A DNA stretch of 64,000 nucleotides, from NCBI RefSeq assembly GCF_014495845.1, contig NZ_CP061080.1:1105001-1169000 (forward strand), given 5' to 3'. This DNA comes from Aquibium microcysteis (GTDB lineage: Bacteria; Pseudomonadota; Alphaproteobacteria; Rhizobiales; Rhizobiaceae). The position numbers were made by a program, and so were the translations under genes. The notes beneath the pieces are model-generated. The model was not told the origin of the DNA, ran no database searches, and saw only the letters and a list, made by a program, of their open reading frames with translations. Shown one piece after another: positions 53,776 through 63,199 of the stretch; positions within the stretch are counted from its first letter, which is position 1, and each line of letters begins with the position of its first letter.

Positions 53776-55368
53776 ATGTCGGGAAACGGACCCATGGACG
53801 AGAATCTGGCAGTCGAGCAAGCCGCCGGCACGGCACGGCGCGGCCGCGGCGACCGCGGCGGGGCGTCGGCGCGGCGCGCGGCGCGATCGGGCGGCGGGCC
53901 GGGCCTCCAGCAGCCCTACATCCTGCGCCGGATCAAGGTCTACGAGGTGCTCGACGAGGAGGGCCTGTCGCTGATCGAGGCCAATGCCGACACGGTGCTG
54001 GAGGAGATCGGCATCGAGTTCCGTGACGACGCCGAAGCGCTGCAGATGTGGCGCGACGCCGGCGCCGACGTGAAGGGCGAGCGGGTGCATTTCCCGAAGG
54101 GCCTGTGCCGGCAGCTCCTGAAGACCGCTCCGTCGGTCTTCACCCAGCACGCGCGCAATCCCGAGCGCTCGGTGCAGATCGGCGGCGACGCCACCGTCTT
54201 CGCGCCGGTCTACGGCCCGCCCTTCGTGCGCGACCTCGACGGCAACCGCCGCTACGCCACGATCGAGGATTTCCGCAACTTCGTGAAGCTTACCTTCATG
54301 GCGCCGTCGCTGCACCATTCCGGCGGCACGGTGTGCGAGCCGGTCGACGTGCCGGTCAACAAGCGCCATCTCGACATGATCCACGCCCACATGACGCTGT
54401 CCGACAAGCCCTTCATGGGCTCGGTGACGGCGCCCGAGCGCGCCGAGGACACGGTGGCGATGGCCAAGATCCTGTTCGGCGAGCGCTTCGTCGAAGAGAA
54501 CACGGTCATCATCAACCTGATCAACGCCAACTCGCCGATGGTCTTTGACGAGACCATGCTGGGCGCGGCGAAGGTCTATGCGCGCAACAACCAGGCCACC
54601 ATCATCACGCCCTTCATCCTGGCGGGCGCGATGAGCCCGGTGACCGTGGCCGGCACGCTGACGCAGGTGCTGGCCGAGGTGCTGGCGGGCGCCGCCTTCA
54701 CGCAGCTGGTGCGGCCGGGCGCGCCGGTGCTGTTCGGCACCTTCGCCTCGTCGATCTCGATGCAGTCGGGGGCGCCGACCTTCGGCACGCCGGAGCCGAC
54801 GCTGGTCTCCTACGGCGCCGGCCAGCTTGCGCGGCGCCTCGGGCTGCCTTTCCGCACCGGCGGCTCGCTCTGCGCCTCCAAGATTCCCGACGCGCAGGCC
54901 GCCTACGAGAGCGCCAACACGCTGACCTCGACGCTTCTCGCCGGTACCAATTTCGTGCTGCACGCGGCCGGCTGGCTCGAGGGCGGTCTCGCCTCCTGCT
55001 ACGAGAAGTTCATGATGGACATCGACCAGCTCGGCATGCAGCAGAAGCTCGCCGCCGGCGTCGACCTGTCGGAGAACGGCCAGGCGATGGACGCCATCCG
55101 CGAGGTCGGTCCCGGCAGCCACTATCTCGGCTGCTCGCACACCCAGGCCAATTTCCAGTCGGCCTTCTACCGCTCGACCATCGCCGACAACAATTCCTTC
55201 GAGCAGTGGCAGGCGGAAGGCGAGAAGCGGGCGGAACAACGCGCCAACGAACTCGCCCGCCGCTGGCTTGAGACCTACGAGGCACCGGCGCTCGACGAGG
55301 GCATCGCCGAGGGCCTGCGCGACTTCATCGCGACCAAGAAGCAGTCCATGCCCGACGCCTTCACGTGA
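53776..55368 (+). CDS. MttB/MtgB-family trimethylamine/glycine betaine:corrinoid methyltransferase
   Basis: The 530-residue protein starts at ATG 53776; ATG 53794 is also possible. After an N-terminal disordered Arg/Gly-rich stretch comes the MttB TIM barrel (LSLIEANADTVLEEIGIEF; ITPFILAGAMSPVTVAG; SIPDAQAAYES is SKIPDAQAAYES here). No in-frame TAG occurs, so it belongs to the non-pyrrolysine branch, whose studied member MtgB demethylates glycine betaine. With the corrinoid protein, pterin methyltransferase and RACo-like activator it forms a full methyl-transfer system. The likely product is dimethylglycine, feeding the demethylases and SoxBDAG. Confidence 0.9.
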   Translation: MSGNGPMDENLAVEQAAGTARRGRGDRGGASARRAARSGGGPGLQQPYILRRIKVYEVLDEEGLSLIEANADTVLEEIGIEFRDDAEALQMWRDAGADVKGERVHFPKGLCRQLLKTAPSVFTQHARNPERSVQIGGDATVFAPVYGPPFVRDLDGNRRYATIEDFRNFVKLTFMAPSLHHSGGTVCEPVDVPVNKRHLDMIHAHMTLSDKPFMGSVTAPERAEDTVAMAKILFGERFVEENTVIINLINANSPMVFDETMLGAAKVYARNNQATIITPFILAGAMSPVTVAGTLTQVLAEVLAGAAFTQLVRPGAPVLFGTFASSISMQSGAPTFGTPEPTLVSYGAGQLARRLGLPFRTGGSLCASKIPDAQAAYESANTLTSTLLAGTNFVLHAAGWLEGGLASCYEKFMMDIDQLGMQQKLAAGVDLSENGQAMDAIREVGPGSHYLGCSHTQANFQSAFYRSTIADNNSFEQWQAEGEKRAEQRANELARRWLETYEAPALDEGIAEGLRDFIATKKQSMPDAFT

Positions 55369-55447
55369 AGCGAGCCCGATACAGGCCGGGCTAAAGTGGC
55401 CGATCTGATCCACAAGGAAGTCTGGAGAACCGCCTTCTCCGGACCGA

Positions 55448-55470
55448 AGAAGCCGCGATGAGCGGCTTCT
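55448..55470 (+). terminator. Perfect 9-bp hairpin after mtgB
   Basis: AGAAGCCGC (55448-55456) and GCGGCTTCT (55462-55470) pair perfectly with a five-base loop, 79 bases beyond the mtgB stop. It lacks a good U-tract. The rest of the 304-base gap to the cytochrome b561 gene (55369-55672) contains only the latter's promoter region and no recognisable gene. Confidence 0.45.
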
Positions 55471-55672
55471 GTGCGGTGGTTTGTGGCCGCCGCGGCACGC
55501 GCGATCCGGAAAAGGCGCACGGCAGCCGGAATGGCGGGCGCTCCGTGTCGGCGGACTTTACAGAACTTTACCTTGCGAAACGTTGCGCGGCTTGTTCTGG
55601 ATCAAGCCTGCGGCCTAGCCTCGGGGACATCGTGAGGCGCCTCATCCACCGAGGCTTCGAAAGGTCCCGATC

Positions 55673-56206
55673 ATGCCAGCCATCGTTGCTCCCGTCCCCT
55701 CCACGCACCCCACCGGCTATTCCGCCGCCCAGATCGTCCTGCACTGGGTGATCGCGGCCATGGTGGTCTTTCAGCTCGTCATGGGCGAGGAGATCGCCGA
55801 GACCTATCGCGTCTACCGGCAGGGCAGGGCGGCCGATGCCGACGAACTGTTCCAGGCGGATATCCACGTCTATATCGGGCTCGCGGTCCTGGTCCTCGCC
55901 GTGGCGCGGCTCGTGCTGCGCGTCACGCATGGCGCGCCGCCTCTCCCGGCAGGGCAGCCGAAGATCCAGACGGCGATCGCCCATCTCGCCCATGCCGTCC
56001 TCTACGTCGCCATCTTCGCCATGCCGATCAGCGGTGCCGTGGCTTGGTACCTCGACGTCCCGCTGGCGGGGGAAGTCCACGAACTGGCCAAGCCGGTCAT
56101 CATCGTGACGGTCCTCGTGCATGCCGTCGGCGCGCTGCTGCAGCATTTCGTCAAGAGAACCGACGTGCTGACGCGCATGCTGCGGCCGGAGCGCCGCACC
56201 GCCTGA
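55673..56206 (+). CDS. Cytochrome b561-family membrane protein
   Basis: The 177-residue protein starts at ATG 55673. Four membrane helices and conserved histidines (VLHWVIAAMVV, ADIHVYIGLAVL, HLAHAVLYVA, VLVHAVGALLQH) match the bacterial cytochrome b561 family, which binds two haems b. Such proteins pass electrons to or from quinones, and some act as superoxide oxidases. A link to the sarcosine oxidase peroxide load is possible but not shown. It stands alone after mtgB. Confidence 0.88.
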   Translation: MPAIVAPVPSTHPTGYSAAQIVLHWVIAAMVVFQLVMGEEIAETYRVYRQGRAADADELFQADIHVYIGLAVLVLAVARLVLRVTHGAPPLPAGQPKIQTAIAHLAHAVLYVAIFAMPISGAVAWYLDVPLAGEVHELAKPVIIVTVLVHAVGALLQHFVKRTDVLTRMLRPERRTA

Positions 56207-56284
56207 TGGCGCCGGCGCAGACTTGCGACCGGCGGCACCGCAATGCGACAAGGCATGCGAGCACCAGAGCCCGGAGCCTCCGCC

Positions 56285-57019
56285 TTGACCAAGCGCATGA
56301 TCGACATCGCCACCGCCGACGGTCCCTGCCGCGCCGGCCTGTTCGTCCCGGACGGCGCGGCGAAGGCCGCCGTCATCCTGTTCATGGACATCTTCGGCCC
56401 GCGCCCCGCGCTCGACTCCATGGCCGAAAGGCTGGTCGCAATCGGCCATGCGGTGCTGGTGCCCGACCTCTTCCACCGCTTCGGCGACCGGCCGCTCTTC
56501 GATCCCCGCACGGCCTTCGCCGACGCGGCGACGAAGGAGCGGCTGTTCGGCATGCTGCGCGCCACCACGCAGGCCATGACGATGGCCGACACCGGCGCCT
56601 TCCTCGACGCGCTGTCGGCCGAAGGGTTCGACGGGCCGGTCGGCGTCACCGGCTACTGCATGGGCGGCGCCCGGGCGCTCAACGCGGCGGCGGCCTTTCC
56701 CGACCGCATCGCCGCGGCGGCGAGTTTTCACGGCGGCAACCTCGCCACCGACGCGGACGACAGCCCGCACCGGCGCGCGGCGGACATGAAGGCCCGCATC
56801 TATGTCGGCGCGGCCGGCGTCGACGGCTCCTTCCCGCCGGACCAGGCGGGTCGCCTGGCCGAGGCGCTGCGGGCGGCCGAGGTGGACCACATGCTCGAGA
56901 CCTATGCCGGCACGAAGCACGGCTGGTGCATGCCGGACCATCCCGTCTTCGACGTGGCCGGCGCCGAGCGGCACTGGTCGCGTCTGGAGACGCTCTTTTC
57001 CGAGACGCTGGCGGCCTGA
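56285..57019 (+). CDS. Dienelactone hydrolase-family protein
   Basis: About 244 residues from TTG 56285, chosen for GGAG 8 bases upstream; ATG 56243 and 56297 are alternatives. The catalytic Cys125 in GYCMGG replaces the usual serine, as in dienelactone hydrolases; the acid lies in the GVDGSFPPD region and His in TKHGW. It hydrolyses lactones or esters in aromatic degradation or detoxification. Two TGCGAC motifs lie upstream (56224 and 56244). No other aromatic-degradation genes are nearby. Confidence 0.85.
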   Translation: MTKRMIDIATADGPCRAGLFVPDGAAKAAVILFMDIFGPRPALDSMAERLVAIGHAVLVPDLFHRFGDRPLFDPRTAFADAATKERLFGMLRATTQAMTMADTGAFLDALSAEGFDGPVGVTGYCMGGARALNAAAAFPDRIAAAASFHGGNLATDADDSPHRRAADMKARIYVGAAGVDGSFPPDQAGRLAEALRAAEVDHMLETYAGTKHGWCMPDHPVFDVAGAERHWSRLETLFSETLAA

Positions 57020-57158
57020 GAGGATGTGAAAGATGCCCGTTTCCGCGCGGCTCGAGCGAATGACCTCGAGGATCTTGGCGGGCATTCCTGCCCATCCCCG
57101 ATCGATTGACACACGCTGAGCCGCCGTCACGCGGTCCGCGGGCAGGGAGGCGCGCCGG

Positions 57159-57851
57159 ATGGGGTCGATCGATCGCGACGGGATCGCCGCCGCACTCGCC
57201 GTCCACGGGATGATCGTCCGCGGCGGCGTCGATTTCGGGACGGACGAGGCGGCCCCCGCCGGACCGACCGGCGCGCCGGCCAGAGCGGTGCTGCTCGTCG
57301 GCCATGCCGGCTCGTCGATCTGGCCGGCCTTCACTGCCTGGCGGGCGACGCAGCCGGCCGGGCTCGCCGACCCGCTCGATACCTGGTCGCGGGAGGCCAT
57401 CGGCGCCGTCGCCTTGCGCTTCGGCGCCCGCGCCGTCTCGCCGTCGGACCGGCCCTGGCTGCCCTTCCAGGCCTGGGCGATGCGCGCCGAAGGGCTGCGG
57501 CCGTCGCCGCTCGGCATCCTGATGCACCCGGTCTGGGGCACCTGGCACGCCTACAGGGGAGCGCTGCTGTTCGACGCGCCGCTGGGGCTCGCCCCGCTCG
57601 AACCTCAAGCGATGCCTCACCCCTGCGACGCATGTCCCGGAAAACCCTGCCTGAAGGCCTGCCCGGTCGGCGCCCATGCGGCGGCCGGATTCGCCTACGA
57701 GGCCTGCCTCGGCCACGTCCGGTCGGTCGCCGGAACGCCCTGCGCCAGCGGCGGCTGCCTCGACCGCAACGCCTGCCCGGTGGGCCGCGAATATAGCTAC
57801 GAGGCGGACCAGCAGGCCTTCCACATGGCGGCGTTCGCGGGCCGCCCATGA
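57159..57851 (+). CDS. Fe-S (4Fe-4S ferredoxin-like) protein
   Basis: The 230-residue protein starts at ATG 57159. The cysteine cluster CDACPGKPCLKACPVG (Cys156, Cys159, Cys164, Cys168) looks like a 4Fe-4S site, with further cysteines in CASGGCLDRNACPVG. The N-terminal 150 residues are of the QueG/MMACHC-like type, without strong similarity to epoxyqueuosine reductase. It may be a redox or corrinoid-processing protein. Function remains unassigned. Confidence 0.72.
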   Translation: MGSIDRDGIAAALAVHGMIVRGGVDFGTDEAAPAGPTGAPARAVLLVGHAGSSIWPAFTAWRATQPAGLADPLDTWSREAIGAVALRFGARAVSPSDRPWLPFQAWAMRAEGLRPSPLGILMHPVWGTWHAYRGALLFDAPLGLAPLEPQAMPHPCDACPGKPCLKACPVGAHAAAGFAYEACLGHVRSVAGTPCASGGCLDRNACPVGREYSYEADQQAFHMAAFAGRP

Positions 57852-58173
57852 AGGCCCCGGCATACTGCGGGGAGAAGCCACATCGAAGGAATTGCCGGGT
57901 TGCACATTGCGAGCAGCCTCCGATCGCAGGACATCATGCCTGCATGGCATCGGTCGAAAGCGGCCTCCACGACAACTGGCACCGCCACTCCGACCCCACC
58001 ACCGTCCGCCACCTGCAGCCCGACCCGCTCGGCATGCCCGACGGGCCGAGCCGGTGGCCGATGTGCGCAACCCCGTCCGACCCCGCGTTGCCGGAGCCCG
58101 GGCGAAGCGGCGGCGGCCGGATCCCGACCCCGCGACCGTGACGTCCGCAGGAAGCACCCCGATGCCCTCGGCC
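57852..58173. other. Intergenic region, no supported gene
   Basis: This 322-base gap lies between convergent genes. Reading frames exist on both strands, but none has a good ribosome site or recognisable domain. A plus-strand frame has an unusual His- and Pro-rich stretch (HDNWHRHSDPTTVRHLQPDP), which may be a remnant. Nothing else is seen. Confidence 0.4.
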
Positions 58174-59253
58174 TCACGGACCGGCTTCCGGTCCGCCGCT
58201 CCGCGTCGCGCGGGGATCGTCGTCCGCAACGTCACCGGGACGGCGGTGGCCGCTCCGGTCCTTCCAGGCCGCGGCGAGGCTCCGCCTGACGACGCGCCAG
58301 CGGCGCGACGGACCGGCCCACCAGGCGTTCGGCTTCAGGATGGCCGTGCCGCGGGGGCCGGCGGGCGGCTGCGGCGCCTCGGCCGTCACCCGGGCGAGGA
58401 GGGCGAACAGGTTGTGCTCGTGGAGGATACGGTTCCGCGCGGCGGCGAGGCTTTCGAGGCGGGTGGGTCCGACCGGCTCGCGCAGGATCGCCTCGATCCG
58501 GTTCATCGTGCCCGGCGCGTCGATGTCGATCGGCTCGATCGCGCCCGGGTCGACGTAGCGACCGATGTCCCGGCAGCCCGAGAAGAGCGGCACGCTCCAG
58601 CCGAGCAGGCTGTCGGCGAGCTTTTCGGTGAAGAAGCCGTCCTCGTCGTTGTTCTCGATCACGAGGTGGTGGCTGTAGGGCAGGATGGCGTCGGCCTTGT
58701 CCCCGATCTCGGCGAAACCCCGCCCGAAGAGAACGAAACGGTCGCCGAGACGCCGTTGCAGGGCGACCACGAACTCGACCCGGCGCCGGTGCTTGTCGGT
58801 GAAGTCCTTGGTGGAGACGACGGCCGAGAGCCCAGGGCGTTTCTCGCCGACCGGCAGATCGCGCAGCGCCGCGAAATCGAGGCGGACGCGGGGCGCGGTC
58901 CGGCCCGGCTCGAAGGCGAGGCCGAGCCACCACGGAAGCCCGGTCTGCCCCCGGACGAAGCGTCCGGCATAGCCGTCGACCGGCATCGGCGACAGGAGCG
59001 TGCCGAACTGCGCCGTGTAGCCGGGCAGGTAGGTCTTCACGCCGGGCGGCTCGGAGACGACGAGGATGCGGCGCCCGGCCGGAACGTCCGTGCGCAGGAC
59101 CGTGCGCATGTCGTCGTAGACCACCAGCCAGTCCGCCCCGATCGCACGGGCGTTCAGGTGGACCTGGACGGCTCCCCACCGCCCGTCTCGACCGGGGGTC
59201 TGGCGCAGCCAGGTCGGATTGGCATGCTCGCTGTAGAGCGCGATGTCCGTCAT
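58174..59253 (-). CDS. GT10-like glycosyltransferase (fucosyltransferase family)
   Basis: The 359-residue protein starts at ATG 59253. The alpha-1,3-fucosyltransferase-like motif is clear: HLVIENNDEDGFFTEKLADS (ENN at 200-202, TEK at 209-211), followed by GWSVPLFSGC. This part binds GDP-sugar in GT10 enzymes. The N-terminal part (WLVVYDDMRTV) binds acceptor. It has no membrane helix. It is divergent from a GT2 gene with 118 bases between them, suggesting a surface-glycan locus. Confidence 0.8.
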   Translation of the reverse strand: MTDIALYSEHANPTWLRQTPGRDGRWGAVQVHLNARAIGADWLVVYDDMRTVLRTDVPAGRRILVVSEPPGVKTYLPGYTAQFGTLLSPMPVDGYAGRFVRGQTGLPWWLGLAFEPGRTAPRVRLDFAALRDLPVGEKRPGLSAVVSTKDFTDKHRRRVEFVVALQRRLGDRFVLFGRGFAEIGDKADAILPYSHHLVIENNDEDGFFTEKLADSLLGWSVPLFSGCRDIGRYVDPGAIEPIDIDAPGTMNRIEAILREPVGPTRLESLAAARNRILHEHNLFALLARVTAEAPQPPAGPRGTAILKPNAWWAGPSRRWRVVRRSLAAAWKDRSGHRRPGDVADDDPRATRSGGPEAGP

Positions 59254-59371
59254 CGTCCGCCGTCGGCTGCGCGTCGTCCCGCCAACTGGCGTCGTCGTCC
59301 GCGAATTGCGTTCCGTTTTCGCGGCCTTATAAGCAGGACGTGAAGTCCAAGTCCATGACGGTCCGATTCGC

Positions 59372-60466
59372 GTGCGCAGTCCTTCCGGGGTTCCAGACGT
59401 CAGCGTGATCATGCCCGTCCGGAACGCGCAGCACTTCGTCGAAGATGCGGCACGGAGCGTGCTCGCGCAGTCGCATGCGTGTTTCGAGCTGCTGGCGATC
59501 GACGACGGGTCAGACGATGCGACACCGCAGATCCTCGAGCGGCTCGCGGCGGCCGACGGGCGCATCCGCGTGCTGCGCGGCGGCCGGCTCGGGCTGGTCG
59601 GCGCCCTCAACCGCGGACTGGCCGAAGCGCGCGCGCCGCTCGTCGCCCGGATGGACGCCGACGACGTCGCGACTCCCAAGCGGTTCGAGCTGCAGGTGGC
59701 CGCCCTGGCTGCCGCGCCGCATCTCGGCGTCGTCGCCGGACAGGTGGCCTTCATCGACGCGGCCGGCCGCGATCTGCGCCGCCGTTCGCGCCATCCGCTC
59801 GATCCCGCCGCCATCGCCGAACGGCTCGCCGCCGGCGACTGCGTCGTGGCGCACCCGACCGTCATGGCCAGGCGCCAGGTGCTCGAGGCGGTCGGCGGCT
59901 ACCGCGCCGCCTACCAGTGCGCCGAGGACATCGACCTGTGGCTGCGGGTCGCCGAGCGGGCGCCGATCGCGAACCTGCCCGACGTCGTGCTGCATTACCG
60001 GATCCATGGGGACCAGGTGAGCGCGCGCCAGCGGCTGCGCCAGATGTTCTCCACCGACCTGGCCGTGAAAACGGCATCGCTGCGCCGATCGGGCGCGCCC
60101 GACCCCACGTCGCGCGCCGACGGTCCGATCGACTGGAACGATACCGATGCGATCGCCGCGCTCGGTCCGGACGTGGCGGAAATCGCCTCGCTCTTCGCCG
60201 CGATGGACCGCATCTATTCGGGACCGGTCAGGGGATGGACGGATGACGCGCTGCGGGAGGCGATGACGGCGATCGAGCGCGCGCGGATCGCCGGTGCGGG
60301 CTCTGCGCGTCAGCGGCATCGGGTCCTGGCACGCCTGCTGCCTTCGGCGCTGGCCGGGCGTCGGCCGGCCCTGGCGGCGAGGCTGCTCGGGCAGATGTGG
60401 CGGGAGGACCGGTGGCGGACCCTGCTCGCTCCCTGGCGCGAGGTCCGTACGCCCGGCCTCGACTGA
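59372..60466 (+). CDS. Family 2 glycosyltransferase
   Basis: The 364-residue protein starts at GTG 59372. GT-A features are VSVIMPVRNAQ at the N-terminus, DDGSDDATP (44-52), the metal-binding Asp95-x-Asp97 (ARMDADDVATPKRFE) and the later catalytic acidic pair in CAEDIDLWLRV. The C-terminal 100 residues are helical and basic. It transfers a sugar from a nucleotide donor, with the specificity unknown. Together with the divergent GT10-like gene it forms a small glycan-decorating pair. Confidence 0.87.
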   Translation: MRSPSGVPDVSVIMPVRNAQHFVEDAARSVLAQSHACFELLAIDDGSDDATPQILERLAAADGRIRVLRGGRLGLVGALNRGLAEARAPLVARMDADDVATPKRFELQVAALAAAPHLGVVAGQVAFIDAAGRDLRRRSRHPLDPAAIAERLAAGDCVVAHPTVMARRQVLEAVGGYRAAYQCAEDIDLWLRVAERAPIANLPDVVLHYRIHGDQVSARQRLRQMFSTDLAVKTASLRRSGAPDPTSRADGPIDWNDTDAIAALGPDVAEIASLFAAMDRIYSGPVRGWTDDALREAMTAIERARIAGAGSARQRHRVLARLLPSALAGRRPALAARLLGQMWREDRWRTLLAPWREVRTPGLD

Positions 60467-60561
60467 CGGCGATCCGCACCGGCGGCAGACCGCAGCGAGG
60501 AAGCCCGCTCGGGATGGTGGCGCGGTCGTGCGGTCGACGGAGTTTCGCTGCGGCCGGCGCG

Positions 60562-62355
60562 CTACCGCGTCGGCAGCCCGGCCTTCGCCAGGCCGTCCAG
60601 CACGCGTTCCCAGTCCGACGGGTCCTTGTAGGGCAGGATGCGGGACCGGTGCTCGAGCGAATAGCGCGGGTTGACCACGAAGACCTCGTCCCAGAAGCGC
60701 TTCGCCTGCGCCGGCTCCCCGAGATGGCCGAGCGTCGAGGCGAGCAGGACGCGGGCGACGTCGGTGTTGGGCGACTTGGCGATGCGCTCGCGCAGCAACG
60801 GCTCGGCGAGCTCGTACTCGCCCTTCATGAAATGCGCATGGGCGAGGAAGTAGAGCCACATGTCGGGATAGCGCGGGTTGAGGCGGACGGCCTTCTCCAG
60901 CGATTCGATCGCGAGGTCGGGCTGGTGCATGTAGACCAGCATGTTGCCGCGCGTGACGTGCGTCTCGGCGTCGCCCGGCGCGAGTTCGACCGCCCGGGCG
61001 AGCACCGCGCAGGCTTCCTCCATGCGCCGTTCCCACAGCAGGCAGACCGCCAGCGCGCGGTGGGCGAGCGCGTCGTCCGGGCCGAGCTCGAGCGCCCGTT
61101 CCGCGGCGCGGTGCGCGTGATCGAGCGTTCCCTGCGGATCCGTCGTCCAGTTGTTGACGTAGGCGAGGATGTGGGCGAAGGCGAGACCCGAATGCGGGAA
61201 GGTGAGGTTCGGATCGAGCGCGATCGACCGTTCGAACAGCCTGATGCCCTCCTCGACGCGGTCCTGCGTGGCGGCGAAGATGAGTTCGCGTCCGCGCAGC
61301 GCGAGATCGTAGGCCTCGATGTTGGGCTGGTAGCGCTGCGACAGCCGGTCCTTCTCGCCGAGCTTCAGGTGGATCTTCAGCTGGTTGACGATGGTCAGCG
61401 TGATCTCGTCCTGGATGGCGAAGATGTCTTCCAGCACGCGGTCGTAGCGCTCGGCCCAGACATGGCCGCCGGTCGATCCGTCGATCAGCTGGGCGGTGAT
61501 GCGCACGCGGTTGCCGGCGCGCCGCACGCTGCCTTCCAGCACGTGGCGCACGCCGAGTTCGCGCGCCACCTGCTTCACGTCCACCGCGCGGCCCTTGTAG
61601 GTGAAGGACGAGTTGCGCGCGATGACGAGCAGCGAGGAGATTTTCGACAGGTCGGTGATGATGTCCTCGGTGATGCCGTCCGAGAAATAATCCTGCTCGG
61701 CATCGCCGCTCATGTTGTCGAAGGGCAGGACCGCGATCGAAGCCGTCTCGGCCGGCGCCGCGGCAGGCAGCGGCCACGCCGGCTCCCTGCCGTCGATCCG
61801 GATCGAGAAGGTACGGACGGGCTCGGCGATGTTCTTGACGCTGCGCAGGCCGCGATCCTCGAAGTCGAGCGCGAGCTTGTCCTTCACCTGGTCGTGGACC
61901 GTGCCCGAAATGCAGATGCCGCCGTCCTGGGCGATGCCCTCGATGCGCGCCGCGACGTTGACGCCGTCGCCGAACAGATCGTCGCCTTCCACCACCACGT
62001 CACCGACATTGATGCCGATCCGCAGGGTGAGATATCCGGGCGTGTCGGTCAGGTCGTTGCTGTCCTTGATGGCGCGCTGCACGTCGACGGCGTACTGCAC
62101 GGCGTCGACGGCGCTGTGGAACTCCGCGATCATCCCGTCGCCTGTCGACTTGACCAACCGGCCGGCATACTCCGCCAGTTTCGGGTCGAGCAGTTCCGAG
62201 CGCAGCCGGCGCAGGCGCTCGAGCGTCAGCGCCTCGTCGGAATGCATCAGCCGCGAATAGCCGACGACGTCGGTCACCAGGATTGCGGCCAGCCGCCGCT
62301 GGACCCGGATCGGCGATCCGCGGACGGGAGATCGTGGCGTGGCGGTCTGGTCCAT
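60562..62355 (-). CDS. Class III adenylate/guanylate cyclase with TolB-like and TPR domains
   Basis: The 597-residue protein starts at ATG 62355; upstream TTG or GTG starts are less likely. Residues 20-180 form the cyclase catalytic domain (AAILVTDVVGYSRLMHSD with Asp29; KSTGDGMIAEF with Asp73). Next is a TolB-like segment (SIAVLPFDNMSGDAEQDYFS), then several TPRs (LELGPDDALAHRALAVCLL, VRLNPRYPDMWLYFLAHAHF). This architecture is abundant in rhizobia. It makes cAMP, probably in response to a protein partner. No transmembrane segments are seen. Confidence 0.88.
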   Translation of the reverse strand: MDQTATPRSPVRGSPIRVQRRLAAILVTDVVGYSRLMHSDEALTLERLRRLRSELLDPKLAEYAGRLVKSTGDGMIAEFHSAVDAVQYAVDVQRAIKDSNDLTDTPGYLTLRIGINVGDVVVEGDDLFGDGVNVAARIEGIAQDGGICISGTVHDQVKDKLALDFEDRGLRSVKNIAEPVRTFSIRIDGREPAWPLPAAAPAETASIAVLPFDNMSGDAEQDYFSDGITEDIITDLSKISSLLVIARNSSFTYKGRAVDVKQVARELGVRHVLEGSVRRAGNRVRITAQLIDGSTGGHVWAERYDRVLEDIFAIQDEITLTIVNQLKIHLKLGEKDRLSQRYQPNIEAYDLALRGRELIFAATQDRVEEGIRLFERSIALDPNLTFPHSGLAFAHILAYVNNWTTDPQGTLDHAHRAAERALELGPDDALAHRALAVCLLWERRMEEACAVLARAVELAPGDAETHVTRGNMLVYMHQPDLAIESLEKAVRLNPRYPDMWLYFLAHAHFMKGEYELAEPLLRERIAKSPNTDVARVLLASTLGHLGEPAQAKRFWDEVFVVNPRYSLEHRSRILPYKDPSDWERVLDGLAKAGLPTR

Positions 62356-62635
62356 GGGCTGCGGGTCGCTCGCGATGCCATGCCGGCGGTCCCGGCACAC
62401 TGTTTCGAGCAAGACGCCCGAAAGGCGACTCAGCCCCCCGGCATTCTCCTCGGTCCGCCCCTATGTGGCCTTCGCACCTGCAAAGAACAAGGGTCGCCGG
62501 GTCGCGACCGGCTCACGCCGCTGTGACCTGCGGGCGACATCCCTGTGCCGGCGAGATCGAAGCGGGCGGCGCGGCGGCGAAAAGAATCGTGCTGCCCCCC
62601 CAAGGAATGGCAGACTGGCTGCGTCTCAGTGACGA

Positions 62636-63199
62636 ATGATGGCGATGACGGCACGGGCCGAAGCAATCGATGACGATCTCGTGGCGCGGGCGCGGGCCGG
62701 CGACCGCGAGGCGTTTGCGGCACTGGTGGAGCGGCACTACGACTTCATCTTCCGCGTCGCCTGGCGCTGGTGCGGCCGCCGCGCCGATGCCGAGGACGTC
62801 GCCCAGGAGGTCTGTGTCCGGCTGGGCAGAGCGATCGCGGGCTTCCGCGGCGAAGGGCGTTTCACGACCTGGCTCTACCAGCTGACGCTGAACGCCGCGC
62901 GCGACCACGGCCGCCGCATTGCCCGCGAGGCGACCAGGATGGCGGCCTACGGCGTTCAGGCCCTGTCGGCCGCGGCCGTCGTGCAGCACGAGCCAGACGA
63001 TCCGGCCGATGCGCTGTGGGAAGCGGTGCGGCAGCTGCCGCCCAAGCAGTGCGAGGCGGTGCTGCTCGTCTATGGCGAGGGACTGAGCCACGACGCCGCA
63101 TCGGACGTGATGGGATGTGCCGAGGCGACGGTGTCGTGGCACATCCACGAGGCCAGGAAACGGCTGAAGGCGCTGCTGCGCCCGGCCCGGGAAGAATGA
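62636..63199 (+). CDS. ECF-family RNA polymerase sigma factor
   Basis: About 187 residues from ATG 62636, with alternatives at 62639 and 62645. Region 2 (DREAFAALVERHYDFIFRVA, then DAEDVAQEVCVRLGRA) and region 4 (LPPKQCEAVLLVYGEGLSHD, then AEATVSWHIHEARKRLK) are well formed. The DNA-binding helix carries the usual basic end. No typical anti-sigma gene is adjacent. The next gene overlaps by 4 bases (ATGA) and encodes an N-terminal cytoplasmic part plus a membrane helix that could fill that role. Confidence 0.88.
   Translation: MMAMTARAEAIDDDLVARARAGDREAFAALVERHYDFIFRVAWRWCGRRADAEDVAQEVCVRLGRAIAGFRGEGRFTTWLYQLTLNAARDHGRRIAREATRMAAYGVQALSAAAVVQHEPDDPADALWEAVRQLPPKQCEAVLLVYGEGLSHDAASDVMGCAEATVSWHIHEARKRLKALLRPAREE

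Noticed and set aside
53776..55368. Possibility that the MttB-family gene contains pyrrolysine
   Set aside because: There is no in-frame TAG in the reading frame and no pyl genes in the window.
57848..58141. Plus-strand frame between the Fe-S protein and GT10-like genes
   Set aside because: No ribosome site or domain; it may be a decayed fragment but cannot be supported.
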